Notes: generated by a model not told the origin, from the sequence alone. DNA of 64,000 nt from Nocardioidaceae bacterium UBA4001 (GCA_002384855.1 DGBP01000039.1:1-64000); one strand, 5' to 3'. Positions 47,585-56,426 are shown, counted from the stretch's first letter. Program-made: numbers and translations.

Positions 47585-48559
47585 CTACTCGCCCGGAGCG
47601 GTCCACACGTCGGTGCGCTGCATCCCGGCGGCACGGCCCTTGGCGGAGACCACCAGCGCCATCTTGCGCGAGGCCTCGTCGATCATCTCGTCGCCGAGCA
47701 TGACCGCGCCCTTCGCACCACCCTTCTCCGAGGTGTAGTACTCGTAGGCGTCGAGGATGTTCTCGGCGTGGTCGTAGTCCTCCTGCTTCGGGGAGTAGAC
47801 CTCGTTCGCCGCGGCGATCTGGTCCGGGTGCAGGGTCCACTTTCCGTCGAAGCCGAGGGCCGCGGAGCGACCGGCGACCCGCTTGAAGCCGTCGATGTCC
47901 TTGATCTGCAGGTAGGGCCCGTCGATGGCCTGCTTGTTGTGGGCCCGGGCGGCCATGAGGATCCGCATCAGGATGTAGTGGTAGGCGTCGCCGACGTCGT
48001 ACCCCGGAGGCTGCTCACCGACGACGAGGGTCTTCATGTTGATCGAGGCCATGAAGTCGGCGGGGCCGAAGATGATCGTCTCGACGCGCGGGGAGGCGGT
48101 GGCGATGTCGTCGACGTTGATCAGGCCGAGGGCGTTCTCGATCTGCGCCTCGATGCCGATCCGGCCGACCTCGTAGCCCATCGTCGTCTCGATCTGGGTC
48201 AGCAGGGTGTCCAGTGCCTTGACCTGGTCGGCGGTCTGCACCTTCGGCAGCATGAGGCAGTCGAGGTTGGCGCCGGCGCCCTCGACCACCTCGATGACGT
48301 CCTTGTAGGTCCACTGGGTGGTCCAGTCGTTCACGCGGACGGTGCGGACGCGGTTGCCCCAGTCGCCGGTGTTGAGCACCTCGACGATGTTCTTGCGGGC
48401 GTCCGGCTTCGCGATCGGCGCGACGGAGTCCTCGATGTCGAGGAACACCTGGTCGCTCTCGAGGCCCTGGGCCTTCTCGAGGAACCGGGGGTTCGACCCG
48501 GGGACGGCGTGGCAGGAGCGGCGGGCGCGCAGCTCGCGGGATCGGGACGCGTCGGTCAT
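47585..48559 (-). CDS. CoA-ester lyase, malyl-CoA/methylmalyl-CoA lyase-like
   Basis: A 324-aa TIM-barrel lyase of the HpcH/HpaI-CitE family. The acidic metal site FLDIEDSVAP (39-48), MLPKV, GIEAQIENALG and the late WTLHPDQIAAANEVY are all present. L-malyl-CoA / beta-methylmalyl-CoA lyase of the ethylmalonyl-CoA pathway is the likely role, given the hydratase and dehydrogenase on the same strand. A TAGGCT box (48607-48612) gives a leader of about 40 nt, and GAGAGG precedes the ATG. Crotonyl-CoA carboxylase/reductase and ethylmalonyl-CoA mutase are not in this window. Confidence 0.85.
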   Translation of the reverse strand: MTDASRSRELRARRSCHAVPGSNPRFLEKAQGLESDQVFLDIEDSVAPIAKPDARKNIVEVLNTGDWGNRVRTVRVNDWTTQWTYKDVIEVVEGAGANLDCLMLPKVQTADQVKALDTLLTQIETTMGYEVGRIGIEAQIENALGLINVDDIATASPRVETIIFGPADFMASINMKTLVVGEQPPGYDVGDAYHYILMRILMAARAHNKQAIDGPYLQIKDIDGFKRVAGRSAALGFDGKWTLHPDQIAAANEVYSPKQEDYDHAENILDAYEYYTSEKGGAKGAVMLGDEMIDEASRKMALVVSAKGRAAGMQRTDVWTAPGE

Positions 48560-48693
48560 CGAAGGCCTCTCATCAGGTTGGTCTCACCGGGCGGAGATTG
48601 CCCGGGAGCCTACTGGCCCGTCCCCGTCGCCGGGGAGGGCTCGCGGTGGTGGCATTGGTCACGGACGGCCCCGTGATGTGGGAGTCTCGGGGC

Positions 48694-49233
48694 GTGACCG
48701 AGACGTTCACGACCGCGCTGATCGCCGAGCTGGCCAAGAAGACCGGCGTCTGCTGGCTGAGGTACGACGAGCCCGACGCGCCGGCGGGTGCCCCGAGCCG
48801 TCGGGCCGCCTGGCACGTGTGGCACGACGACGCGCTGCACCTGGTCGCGGGCGGCGACGAGCAGCCCCTGCCGGGCCTCGACGAGGTGGACCGCGTCGAG
48901 GTGACCATGCGCAGCAAGGAGAACGGCGGCCGCCTCGTGACGTGGGTGGGCAGTGTCACGGTGCTGCGTCCCGGCGACGAGCGGTGGGACCCCGCGACGG
49001 CGGCCCTCGTCGCGGACCGGCTGAACCTCGACGACCTCGCCACGGCCGCGGACGGCTGGGCGGAGCGCAGCGTGGTGCTGCGGGTCGAACCGACCGGCGA
49101 GGTGCTCGAGCAGCCCGGTTCGCTGAGCGACACCGACCACGCCGCTCCGCCCCCGGTGACGGGGGCGACGACCCGGCGCGGGCTGCCGCGGGTGCTGCAC
49201 AGGCGTCAGCGGCGTCGGCCGGGCCTCAGCTGA
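48694..49233 (+). CDS. Hypothetical protein, FMN split-barrel-like
   Basis: A 179-aa soluble protein starting VTETFTTALIAELAKKTGVCW. The layout (helix, then VTMRSKENGGRLVTWVGSVTVL) recalls pyridoxamine-5'-phosphate-oxidase-like split barrels, but no FMN motif is certain, so the product stays hypothetical. The C-terminus is proline- and arginine-rich. GGGAG is 9 bases before the GTG. It is convergent with phzF. Confidence 0.7.
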   Translation: MTETFTTALIAELAKKTGVCWLRYDEPDAPAGAPSRRAAWHVWHDDALHLVAGGDEQPLPGLDEVDRVEVTMRSKENGGRLVTWVGSVTVLRPGDERWDPATAALVADRLNLDDLATAADGWAERSVVLRVEPTGEVLEQPGSLSDTDHAAPPPVTGATTRRGLPRVLHRRQRRRPGLS

Positions 49234-49250
49234 GCCCCTGCGACGGTTGA

Positions 49251-50147
49251 TCACCCCGCCGGTACGACGATGCGGCCGGCGGCCACCGGCTGGACCCGGC
49301 CCGCGACGTGCACCCGCTCGACGGAGCCGGAGGTGACCTCCACCCGGCCGGCGAGGGTGGACGGGCGGCCCATCTCCACCCCCTGGGTGATCGTGTAGCG
49401 GCCGCCCTCGGGCAGCCGGCCGGCGACGACGAGGGCGAGCCCGAGGCCCGCCGCGGCGGACCCGGTCGCGGGATCCTCGGCGACGTCGAGCCCCGGCACG
49501 AACACCCGCGACCGGACCGACAGCTCGGGGGCGTCTCCCGAGACGTGGTGCAGGTTCAGCCCTTCGACCGGGTCGGCGGTCGCCCCCACGGCAGCGAGGC
49601 GGTCGGCGTACCCGCTCAGCGGCCGGAGCGACGGCCGGGCACGTCGGACCGCGTCCTCCGTCACGGCCAGGTGGACGAAGGTCAGGCCGGTGCCCGCGAG
49701 CCACGCCGGCCCCGCGACGTCGGACAGCGACAGCCCGACGTCCTCGAGCAGGGTGGCCACCAGCGCGTCGTCGAGCGGTCCGGCCAGGTCGTGCGGGGTG
49801 GCGGTCAGCTCGACCTCACCGTCGGGGAGGAAGCGCACCCCGATCTCGCCGGCGCCACAGTGCTGCACGACCGACTCCGAGGCGAGCTCACCGCGCGAGC
49901 GCAGCACCCAGGCCGTGCCCAGCGTCGGGTGACCGGCGAACGGGATCTCGCCCCCGGGCGTGAAGATCCGGAGGGCGTACTCCCCCTCGCCGCGCGGGAC
50001 CGGGAAGGTCGTCTCGGAGTAGCCGAACTCCTGCGCCAGCGCCAGGCACTGTGCGGTGGTCAGGTCCTCGGCGCCGTGGACCACCGCCAGCTGGTTGCCC
50101 GCGAAGGGCCGGTCGGTGAACACGTCGACGACGTCGAAGCTGAGCAT
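49251..50147 (-). CDS. PhzF-family isomerase/epimerase
   Basis: A 298-aa protein of the PhzF (diaminopimelate-epimerase-like) fold. Signature elements are FAGNQLAVV (near 16-24), the catalytic Glu in FGYSETTF, GHPTLGTAWV, and DPATGSAAAGLG. The ATG at 50147 is preceded by GGGAGG. No phenazine genes are adjacent, so this is one of the many PhzF-like proteins of unknown substrate. Confidence 0.93.
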   Translation of the reverse strand: MLSFDVVDVFTDRPFAGNQLAVVHGAEDLTTAQCLALAQEFGYSETTFPVPRGEGEYALRIFTPGGEIPFAGHPTLGTAWVLRSRGELASESVVQHCGAGEIGVRFLPDGEVELTATPHDLAGPLDDALVATLLEDVGLSLSDVAGPAWLAGTGLTFVHLAVTEDAVRRARPSLRPLSGYADRLAAVGATADPVEGLNLHHVSGDAPELSVRSRVFVPGLDVAEDPATGSAAAGLGLALVVAGRLPEGGRYTITQGVEMGRPSTLAGRVEVTSGSVERVHVAGRVQPVAAGRIVVPAG

Positions 50148-50207
50148 TGCGCCTCCCTGGTGCACGGTGTCCACGATCGGCCTTCTCTCCCGCTAACGTA
50201 TCGACTC

Positions 50208-51470
50208 GTGAGCACCACCCAGAACCGCGTCTTCGCCGCCCGCCTCGCGGGCCTGCCGGTGTTCGACCCGGCCGGCGACCAGGTCGGGAAGGTGCGCGAC
50301 ATCGTGGTCGCCCTGCGAACCGGACGACAGCAGCCCCGGGTGCTCGGCCTGGTGGTCGAGGTGTTCGGCCGGCGGTCGGTCTTCGTGCCCATGACACGGG
50401 TCACCCACGTCGACAGCGGGCAGATCATCACGACCGGTGTGGTGAACATGCGCCGGTTCGAGCAGCGGTCGACCGAGACGCTGGTGTTCGGCCAGATGTT
50501 CGACCGCAAGGCCACGATCCGGGAGAACGGCGTGGTCGGCACGGTCTACGACCTGGCCATGGAGCAGGCCCGCAACCGGGACTGGTACCTCTCCCGGGTC
50601 GCGCTGCAGGAGGGCTCCAAGCGCTTCGGCCGCCGCGGGCAGACCCACGTCGTGGAGTGGGACGAGGTCGACGGCCTCGCGCTGCCCGAGGAGTCGCAGG
50701 GTGCCACCCATCTGCTGGCCGCTCTGGAGGAGATGCGCCCGGCGGACCTCGCCCACGTGATCCACGACCTCCCGGCCAAGCGTCGCCGCGAGGTGGCCTC
50801 CGCGCTGAACGACGAGCGGCTCGCCGACGTGCTGGAGGAGCTGCCGGAGGAGGACCAGGTCGAGATCCTCGGCAACCTCGACGACGAGCGCGCAGCCGAC
50901 GTGCTCGAGGAGATGTCTCCCGACGACGCGGCCGACCTGATCGCCGAGCTCCCGGCCGAGACCGCGGAGGTCCTGCTGGCGCTCATGGAGCCCGACGAGG
51001 CCAAGAGCGTGCGGCAGCTGATGTCCTACGCGGAGCGCACCGCCGGCGCGATGATGACGACCGAACCGGTGATCCTGCCTCCCGGGGCCACGGTCGCGGA
51101 CGCGCTCGCGCACGTGCGCAACGCCGAGCTCCCGCCCGCCCTCGCCGCGATGGTCTACGTCTGCAGGGCGCCGTACGAACCGCCGACCGGCCGGCTCCTC
51201 GGCGTCGCCCACATCCAGCGGCTGCTCCGCGAGCCGCCGTCGGGCCTCGTCGGCGGTGTCGTCGACAGCGACCTGGAGACGCTCCCGGCGACCGCCACCC
51301 TCGAGGACGTCGCGCGCCACCTGGCCACCTACAACCTCGTCGCGGCACCGGTCACCGACGAGGATGGCCGGCTGCTCGGTGCGGTGACCGTCGACGACCT
51401 CCTCGACCACCTGCTGCCGGAGAACTGGCGCGAGAGGCCGAGTGCCCGGGGAGGTGTCCTCGATGGCTAG
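50208..51470 (+). CDS. MgtE-N and CBS-domain protein (PRC-barrel start)
   Basis: A 420-aa soluble protein: PRC-barrel-like N-terminus (LAGLPVFDPAGDQVGKVRDIVV), an MgtE intracellular N domain (helical repeats with LPEEDQVEILGNLDDERAADVLEEM) and paired CBS domains, but no membrane domain of the MgtE magnesium channel. Resembles Rv1232c. A TAACGT box (50194-50199) lies 8 bases before the GTG, a leaderless pattern. Its TAG stop overlaps the DUF1003 start. Likely a magnesium- or nucleotide-responsive regulator; this is inference. Confidence 0.9.
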   Translation: MSTTQNRVFAARLAGLPVFDPAGDQVGKVRDIVVALRTGRQQPRVLGLVVEVFGRRSVFVPMTRVTHVDSGQIITTGVVNMRRFEQRSTETLVFGQMFDRKATIRENGVVGTVYDLAMEQARNRDWYLSRVALQEGSKRFGRRGQTHVVEWDEVDGLALPEESQGATHLLAALEEMRPADLAHVIHDLPAKRRREVASALNDERLADVLEELPEEDQVEILGNLDDERAADVLEEMSPDDAADLIAELPAETAEVLLALMEPDEAKSVRQLMSYAERTAGAMMTTEPVILPPGATVADALAHVRNAELPPALAAMVYVCRAPYEPPTGRLLGVAHIQRLLREPPSGLVGGVVDSDLETLPATATLEDVARHLATYNLVAAPVTDEDGRLLGAVTVDDLLDHLLPENWRERPSARGGVLDG

Positions 51471-52026
51471 CGAGAACCGCCGCGAAAGGTCCGGCTTCGC
51501 CCGGTCACGCCTCGACCAGCCTCGGGAGACCCGGCGCCGGCTGCTGCGTCGACCGTCCTACGACCCGGAGGTGTTCGGCAGCTTCGCGGAGAGCTTCGCC
51601 CGCTTCATGGGCACCGCGCGGTTCCTCGGTTACATGACGGCGTTCGTCCTCATCTGGCTGCTCTGGAACGCGGTGGTGCCGCCCTCGTGGAAGTTCGACG
51701 CGTACCCCTACATCTTCCTGACCCTCATCCTGAGCCTGCAGGCGTCGTACGCCGCACCGCTGATCCTGCTGGCGCAGAACCGGCAGGAGGACCGCGACCG
51801 GGTCGTCACCGAGCAGGACCGCCAGGCGAACACCCGGGCTCACGCGGACATGGAGTTCCTGGCTCGGGAGATGGCCTCCCTGCGGATGGCCATCGGCGAG
51901 GTCGCCACCCGCGACTACGTGCGCTCCGAGCTGCGTTCCCTGCTCAACGAGCTCGAGGACCGCGGCCACCTCCCGCCCGAGGCGTCGGAGGACTCCGGTG
52001 ACGAAGGCCATCCCGACCGGCGCTGA
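51463..52026 (+). CDS. DUF1003 membrane protein
   Basis: A 187-aa protein of the DUF1003 family with two transmembrane helices (about 58-75 and 90-110: MTAFVLIWLLWNAVVP and FLTLILSLQASYAAPLIL), basic N-terminus and a coiled C-terminus. ATG at 51463 follows GGGGAGG and overlaps the preceding stop by 8 bases. The pair MgtE-N/CBS plus DUF1003 corresponds to Rv1232c-Rv1231c, and co-function in membrane ion handling is plausible but unproven. Confidence 0.9.
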   Translation: MASENRRERSGFARSRLDQPRETRRRLLRRPSYDPEVFGSFAESFARFMGTARFLGYMTAFVLIWLLWNAVVPPSWKFDAYPYIFLTLILSLQASYAAPLILLAQNRQEDRDRVVTEQDRQANTRAHADMEFLAREMASLRMAIGEVATRDYVRSELRSLLNELEDRGHLPPEASEDSGDEGHPDRR

Positions 52027-52059
52027 CGGCTTCTTAGGGCGCCGCGTACGCTGAACGGC

Positions 52060-53214
52060 ATGACGTCCGCGCTCCTCGACCAGGTCAACGCCGCCCTCGC
52101 CACCGTGAACGACCCCGAGATCCGGCGACCGATCACCGAGCTCAACATGGTCGACTCCGTCGAGATCGACGAGGCGGGCAAGGTCTCGGTCACGGTGCTG
52201 CTCACGGTGGCCGGCTGCCCGCTCAAGGACACGATCAACCGCGACGTGACCGAAGCGGTCTCGAAGGTCCCTGGTGTGACCGGTGTGGACCTGACCCTCG
52301 GCACGATGACCGCAGAACAGCGGGCGGGGCTCCAGGAGGTGCTCCGCGGCGGCCAGGCACAGCGTGAGATCCCCTTCGCGCAGGCCGGCTCGCTGACGAA
52401 GGTGTACGCCATCGCCAGCGGCAAGGGCGGTGTCGGCAAGTCCTCGGTGACGGTGAACCTCGCCGTCGCGATGGCGCAGCAGGGCCTCAAGGTCGGCATC
52501 GTCGACGCCGACATCTACGGCCACTCCGTCCCGGCGATGCTCGGCGTCGGCGACGTGCGTCCCACCCAGGTCGAGGACATGATCATGCCGGTGCCGACGG
52601 CGCACGGCATCTCGGTGATCTCGATCGGCATGCTCAAGCCCCGCCGCGACCAGGTCGTCGCGTGGCGCGGCCCGATGCTCGACCGGGCGCTCGTGCAGAT
52701 GCTCAGCGACGTCTACTGGGGCGACCTCGACGCCCTCTTCCTCGACCTCCCGCCGGGCACCGGCGACATCGCGATCTCACTGGGCCAGCACCTGCCGAAC
52801 GCCGAGGTGGTCGTGGTGACCACACCGCAGGAGGCCGCCGCCGAGGTGGCGGAGCGCGCGGGCACGATGGCCTCGATGATGCACCAGCGGGTGATCGGCG
52901 TGCTCGAGAACATGTCGTTCCTGCCCTGCCCCCACTGCGGTCCCGAGCACCGGCTCGAGGTGTTCGGCTCCGGTGGCGGCGAGCGCGTCGCGCAGACCCT
53001 CTCGGCCCGGTTCGGGTACGACGTGCCCGTGCTCGGCGCGATCCCCCTGGAGCTCGCGCTGCGCGAGGGGGGCGACGTGGGCCGTCCGATCGTGGAGGTC
53101 TCGCCCGAGTCCCCCGCTGCCCAGCAGCTGGCCAAGGTCGCCGCGACGATCTCAGGACGCGGCCGAGGGCTGGCCGGGATGCAGCTCGGCCTCACCCCTG
53201 CCGGTAGATTCTGA
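52060..53214 (+). CDS. mrp: Mrp/ApbC iron-sulfur carrier ATPase
   Basis: A 384-aa Mrp/NBP35-type P-loop protein. A DUF59 (MIP18-like) domain covers about 1-95, and GKGGVGKS (121-128) is the deviant Walker A. DADIYGHSVP follows, and the scaffold motif CPHC (near 290) would hold a bridging Fe-S cluster. It has a TACGCT box 7 bases before the ATG, so it probably is leaderless. It precedes tatB, as in mycobacteria. Confidence 0.94.
   Translation: MTSALLDQVNAALATVNDPEIRRPITELNMVDSVEIDEAGKVSVTVLLTVAGCPLKDTINRDVTEAVSKVPGVTGVDLTLGTMTAEQRAGLQEVLRGGQAQREIPFAQAGSLTKVYAIASGKGGVGKSSVTVNLAVAMAQQGLKVGIVDADIYGHSVPAMLGVGDVRPTQVEDMIMPVPTAHGISVISIGMLKPRRDQVVAWRGPMLDRALVQMLSDVYWGDLDALFLDLPPGTGDIAISLGQHLPNAEVVVVTTPQEAAAEVAERAGTMASMMHQRVIGVLENMSFLPCPHCGPEHRLEVFGSGGGERVAQTLSARFGYDVPVLGAIPLELALREGGDVGRPIVEVSPESPAAQQLAKVAATISGRGRGLAGMQLGLTPAGRF
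53205..53210 (+). promoter_or_regulatory. -10 box of tatB inside the mrp 3' end
   Basis: TAGATT, 7 bases before the tatB GTG at 53218, within the last codons of mrp. It allows tatB to be expressed on its own. Confidence 0.4.
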
Positions 53215-53217
53215 CGC

Positions 53218-53556
53218 GTGTTCGGGATCGGGCTGCCAGAGCTGCTGGTCATCTTCGTCGTCGGCATCCTGGTCTTCGGACCCGACCGGCTCCCCGAGTT
53301 CGCGCGGCAGGCGGGGCGATTCCTGCGTCAGGTGCGCCAGTTCACCAACGCCGCCCGTGACGACCTCCGCAAGGAGCTCGGGCCGGAGTTCTCCCACCTC
53401 GAGATCTCCGACCTCGACCCGCGCCAGCTGGTCCGCAAGCACATCATCGACGCCATGGACGAGGACATCGACGAGGGCAGCACCATCCCCGTCCGGGCCG
53501 GTCTGCGGCCGCTCGAGACCGGTGAGCGGCCGCCGTACGACACCGAGGCGACCTGA
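53218..53556 (+). CDS. tatB: Twin-arginine translocase subunit TatB
   Basis: A 112-aa TatA/B protein: short N-terminal transmembrane helix with FGIGLPELLVIFVVG, the FGPDRLPE hinge and an amphipathic helix (ARQAGRFLRQVRQF). The long acidic tail favours TatB rather than TatA. GTG start at 53218. It is next to sigE-rseA-htrA on the other strand, the same neighbourhood as Rv1221-Rv1224. Confidence 0.95.
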   Translation: MFGIGLPELLVIFVVGILVFGPDRLPEFARQAGRFLRQVRQFTNAARDDLRKELGPEFSHLEISDLDPRQLVRKHIIDAMDEDIDEGSTIPVRAGLRPLETGERPPYDTEAT

Positions 53557-53559
53557 CCC

Positions 53560-55002
53560 TCAGCCCACCTTCGCGTCGAGGGTGACCTCGACCTGACGCT
53601 CGCGGCCGTCCCGGCGCACCGTCATCTCGATGGTCTCCCCCGGCTGGTGGCTGCGGATCGCGACGATCAGCCCGATCCCGTCGGCGACCGCCCTGTCCTC
53701 GACCGCGACGACGACGTCGCCCTCCTCGAGCCCGGCGCGGGCCGCCGGGGTGCCGCCGGGCACCACGACGATCTCGGCGCCGTTCTTGCGCCCCCGGGTG
53801 TCGACCTCCGCGCCGATGACGGGGTACTCCGCCTCACCGGTGCGCAGGATCTGGGTGGCGGTGACGTCCACCTGCTCCATGGGGATCGCGAACCCGACGC
53901 CGATGTTGCCGCCGTCCCCGGCGAAGGCACCCATCGTCGCGATCGCGGAGTTCACCCCGACGACCTCGCCACGCAGGTTCACCAGCGGACCGCCGGAGTT
54001 TCCGGGGTTGATCGCGGCGTCGGTCTGGACGGCGTTGATGTACGACGACGACTCGGCGTCGCCCGTCGTGACCGGACGGTCGAGCGCGCTCACGATGCCG
54101 GACGTCACGGTGCTGCCCAGGCCGAGCGGCGACCCGATCGCGACCACGGTCTCACCGACGTTCATGGACCTCGAGCTGCCGAGCGCGGCCGGCTGAAGCC
54201 CGCGGGTGCCCTTCACCGACAGCACGGCGATGTCGTAGACGGGGCTGCGTCCGACGATGGTGGCGGTGTGGCGCCGGCCCCGGTGGTCGATGACCTGGAT
54301 CCGACCGTCCTCGGCGGCGCCCGCGACGACGTGGTTGTTGGTGATCACGTGGCCACGGCGGTCGACCACGAAGCCCGACCCGGTGGCTGCCCCCGCGGGT
54401 CCGGAACCGCCCCGGGTCAGGATCTGCACGGTGCTGGGCAGAAGAGCCTCGGCGACCGCCGCGACCGAGCCGTTCTCGGGCTCGAGCGGCGCCGGTGCGG
54501 AGTCGTCACCACCGAGGGAGGAGACCACCGGGCCGGACCCGTCGGGGACCAGGAGGGCACCGACCGCGCCGCCGAGGAGGCCGACAACGAGAGCGACCGA
54601 GCCGACCACCGGCCACACCCAGCCGGGAAGGTGTCCACGCTGTCGCGGGGGCGCCGGGTCGTACCAGCCCTGGTAGGGAAGCTGCTGGGTCGGTTGCCCC
54701 CAGGCGTTGTCGTAGCCGCCGCTGCCGTAGCCGGGGTAGCCGCCCGCGTAGCCGGGGTAGCCGCCCGCGTAGCCGGGGTCACCCCAGGGCTGCCCCGGGT
54801 ACCCGTAGCCCTGGTCGCCCGCGTCGCCCTGCCACTGCTCCTGGGGCGGCGTGCCCGCCGGCTGCTCCTGGGCCGACCACAGGGGCGCGGTGTCCTCGCC
54901 GGGGTCGGGACGGGATTCGCGTCCGTGGTCGGCGCCCGTGTCGGCCCCCGTGTCGGCGCTGGAGTCGGGGCGGCCTGGCTCGTTCTCGCTCACGGGCGCC
55001 AT
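53560..55002 (-). CDS. htrA: HtrA-family serine protease (DegP/PepD-like)
   Basis: A 480-aa membrane-anchored trypsin-like/PDZ protease. A disordered cytosolic N-terminus carries DTGAD and YPGYAGG repeats; one transmembrane helix (about 128-152) is followed by the protease domain with His224 (TNNHVV), Asp257 (VYDIAV) and Ser336 (NPGNSGGP) and a PDZ domain from about 385. The ATG has AGGA five bases ahead. It is the third gene of sigE-rseA-htrA, only 6 bases from rseA, so it is expressed as part of the envelope-stress response. Confidence 0.95.
   Translation of the reverse strand: MAPVSENEPGRPDSSADTGADTGADHGRESRPDPGEDTAPLWSAQEQPAGTPPQEQWQGDAGDQGYGYPGQPWGDPGYAGGYPGYAGGYPGYGSGGYDNAWGQPTQQLPYQGWYDPAPPRQRGHLPGWVWPVVGSVALVVGLLGGAVGALLVPDGSGPVVSSLGGDDSAPAPLEPENGSVAAVAEALLPSTVQILTRGGSGPAGAATGSGFVVDRRGHVITNNHVVAGAAEDGRIQVIDHRGRRHTATIVGRSPVYDIAVLSVKGTRGLQPAALGSSRSMNVGETVVAIGSPLGLGSTVTSGIVSALDRPVTTGDAESSSYINAVQTDAAINPGNSGGPLVNLRGEVVGVNSAIATMGAFAGDGGNIGVGFAIPMEQVDVTATQILRTGEAEYPVIGAEVDTRGRKNGAEIVVVPGGTPAARAGLEEGDVVVAVEDRAVADGIGLIVAIRSHQPGETIEMTVRRDGRERQVEVTLDAKVG
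54727..54779 (-). repeat. 21-bp tandem repeat in the HtrA N-terminus
   Basis: Two exact 21-bp units (54727-54747, 54748-54768) and a partial third encode the YPGYAGG motif of HtrA. Such units can expand or contract. Confidence 0.7.
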
Positions 55003-55008
55003 TTTGTC

Positions 55009-55575
55009 CTACCGCGACAAGCCCGTGGTCTGGTCACCCCCACGACGGGGGCGGGCCGGGGCCGCCCCGGTGCCGGCGAGGCCGGCGGGGAGCTGCCCGT
55101 GCACGCGGGCGACGGGGGCCACCGCGACCGGGGTGGCCGCGGGCGCCCGGGTCAGCCCCGACGTCGGCAGGTTGGCAGGGGTGGCACCGCTGCCAAGGGT
55201 CCCGCCGGTCAGGGACGCCAGCCCGAGCACCGCCGCCGAGACCGACCCCGCTCCGGCCGCGGCAAGCCCGGCGCGTCGACGGCCGCGGCCCCGGCGCTCG
55301 ATCTCGTGGACGGCCGCCCAGGCCTCGCGCTCGCCGGCGGCGGGCACGGCGGCCGCGCCCAGCCCGTACAGCGAGCCGAGCAGCTGCGCCGGCGGGGGGC
55401 CCTCACCGGCCATCGTGGCGAGCTGGGTCTTGACCCAGCCCTCGCGCTCGACCTGGGAGCAGCAGGTGGCGCAGCCGTGCACGTGCGCCCAGGCCCGTTC
55501 GGCCGAGGAGGGGTCGAGCTGCCCGTCGAGCAGCGCGCTGGCGGTGACGCCGAGGTGGCCTCCGAAGTACCGCAT
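55009..55575 (-). CDS. rseA: Zinc-binding anti-sigma factor RseA
   Basis: A 188-aa anti-sigma factor that should bind and inhibit SigE. The ZAS motif HVHGCATC (HxxxCxxC) is near 32-39; a hydrophobic segment (about 103-127) may be a transmembrane helix, with a proline/alanine-rich tail. The ATG overlaps the sigE stop as TGATG, so translation is coupled and their ratio fixed. I prefer this ATG over the GTG one codon upstream. Confidence 0.9.
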   Translation of the reverse strand: MRYFGGHLGVTASALLDGQLDPSSAERAWAHVHGCATCCSQVEREGWVKTQLATMAGEGPPPAQLLGSLYGLGAAAVPAAGEREAWAAVHEIERRGRGRRRAGLAAAGAGSVSAAVLGLASLTGGTLGSGATPANLPTSGLTRAPAATPVAVAPVARVHGQLPAGLAGTGAAPARPRRGGDQTTGLSR

Positions 55576-56195
55576 CACACCGTCTGCGGTGACAGGTCGG
55601 GGTCGACGGGACCGGAGTAGCGGACGCGGCCCTCGGCGGGGGCACGGTGGGCCAGCGCGGCCCGGAGCATCTTGCGCCCGCGGTGGATCCGCGAGCGGAC
55701 GGTGCCGAGCTTCACGTCGAGGACGTCGGCGATCTCGTCGTACGACAGCCCCTCGATGTCACAGAGGACGACGGCCGCACGGAACTCCGGCGGCAGGTCG
55801 GCGAGCGCGGCCTCGATGTCGTCATCGAGCATCCGGTCGACGACCTGCGTGTCCGGGCTCGGGACCCGGCCGGGCATCCGCACCTCCGCGTCGTCGGCGA
55901 GTGCGTCGAACCGGATCTTGGCCTTGCGGCGCGCCTGGTCGAGGAAGAGGTTCGTGGTGATCCGGTGCAGCCAGCCCTCGAACGTGCCGGGGGTGTAGCT
56001 CGACAGCGAGCGGAAGACACGGACGAAGACCTCCTGGGTGAGATCCTCGGCGTCGTGCGGGTTCCCGGTGAGCCGGTAGGCCAGGCGGTAGACCCGGGCC
56101 GAGTGCTTCGAGACGACCTCCTCCCACGAGGGCGTCTCCCACTCCGTACCGGTGCTGTCGCCGGCGCGTTGCGGGGTGCGGTCGTGGTCGCTCAT
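55575..56195 (-). CDS. sigE: ECF sigma factor SigE
   Basis: A 206-aa ECF sigma factor. Region 2 includes YRLTGNPHDAEDLTQEVFVRVF and FEGWLHRITTNLFLDQARR; region 4 has GLSYDEIADVLDVKLGTVRSRIHRGRKMLR. The gene order sigE-rseA-htrA identifies it. The ATG at 56195 has AAGGAG six bases ahead. An in-frame GTG/ATG pair at 56255/56252 could give a longer form; alternative SigE starts are known in mycobacteria. A TAGCGT box (56274-56279) lies just upstream of those. Confidence 0.94.
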   Translation of the reverse strand: MSDHDRTPQRAGDSTGTEWETPSWEEVVSKHSARVYRLAYRLTGNPHDAEDLTQEVFVRVFRSLSSYTPGTFEGWLHRITTNLFLDQARRKAKIRFDALADDAEVRMPGRVPSPDTQVVDRMLDDDIEAALADLPPEFRAAVVLCDIEGLSYDEIADVLDVKLGTVRSRIHRGRKMLRAALAHRAPAEGRVRYSGPVDPDLSPQTV

Positions 56196-56273
56196 CGGGC
56201 GCTCCTTGCCCCAGGGGGCGTTTGCGGCCAGGCCGCTGATGCGGGTCGCCATCACGTGGCGCGGTCCCCTCTC

Positions 56274-56279
56274 ACGCTA
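56274..56279 (-). promoter_or_regulatory. -10 box upstream of sigE
   Basis: TAGCGT on the minus strand, giving a 5' UTR of roughly 70 nt for the 56195 start or a very short one for the upstream GTG. Confidence 0.35.
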
Positions 56280-56392
56280 GGAGTCGCTCCTGAGAGCCAC
56301 CTGAGGATTCGGACTCATCTTCCCTGAGGCAACGAACCGGACTCCACCGGTGTTCCCGCGGGCGTCGGCGCTCCTGGTGGCACCGGGGCCGG

Positions 56393-56398
56393 TAGAGT
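56393..56398 (+). promoter_or_regulatory. -10 box of the O-methyltransferase gene
   Basis: TAGAGT lies 28 bases before the ATG at 56427. Together with the sigE box it makes a divergent promoter region between 56196 and 56426. Confidence 0.4.
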
Positions 56399-56426
56399 CA
56401 CGCCCGAAGACACGCGCGGCCGTGAG

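Noticed and set aside
40738..48559. A horizontally acquired island with mobility genes
   Set aside because: No integrase, transposase, tRNA junction or flanking direct repeat was seen, and base composition does not change visibly. Insertion is suggested only by gene order.
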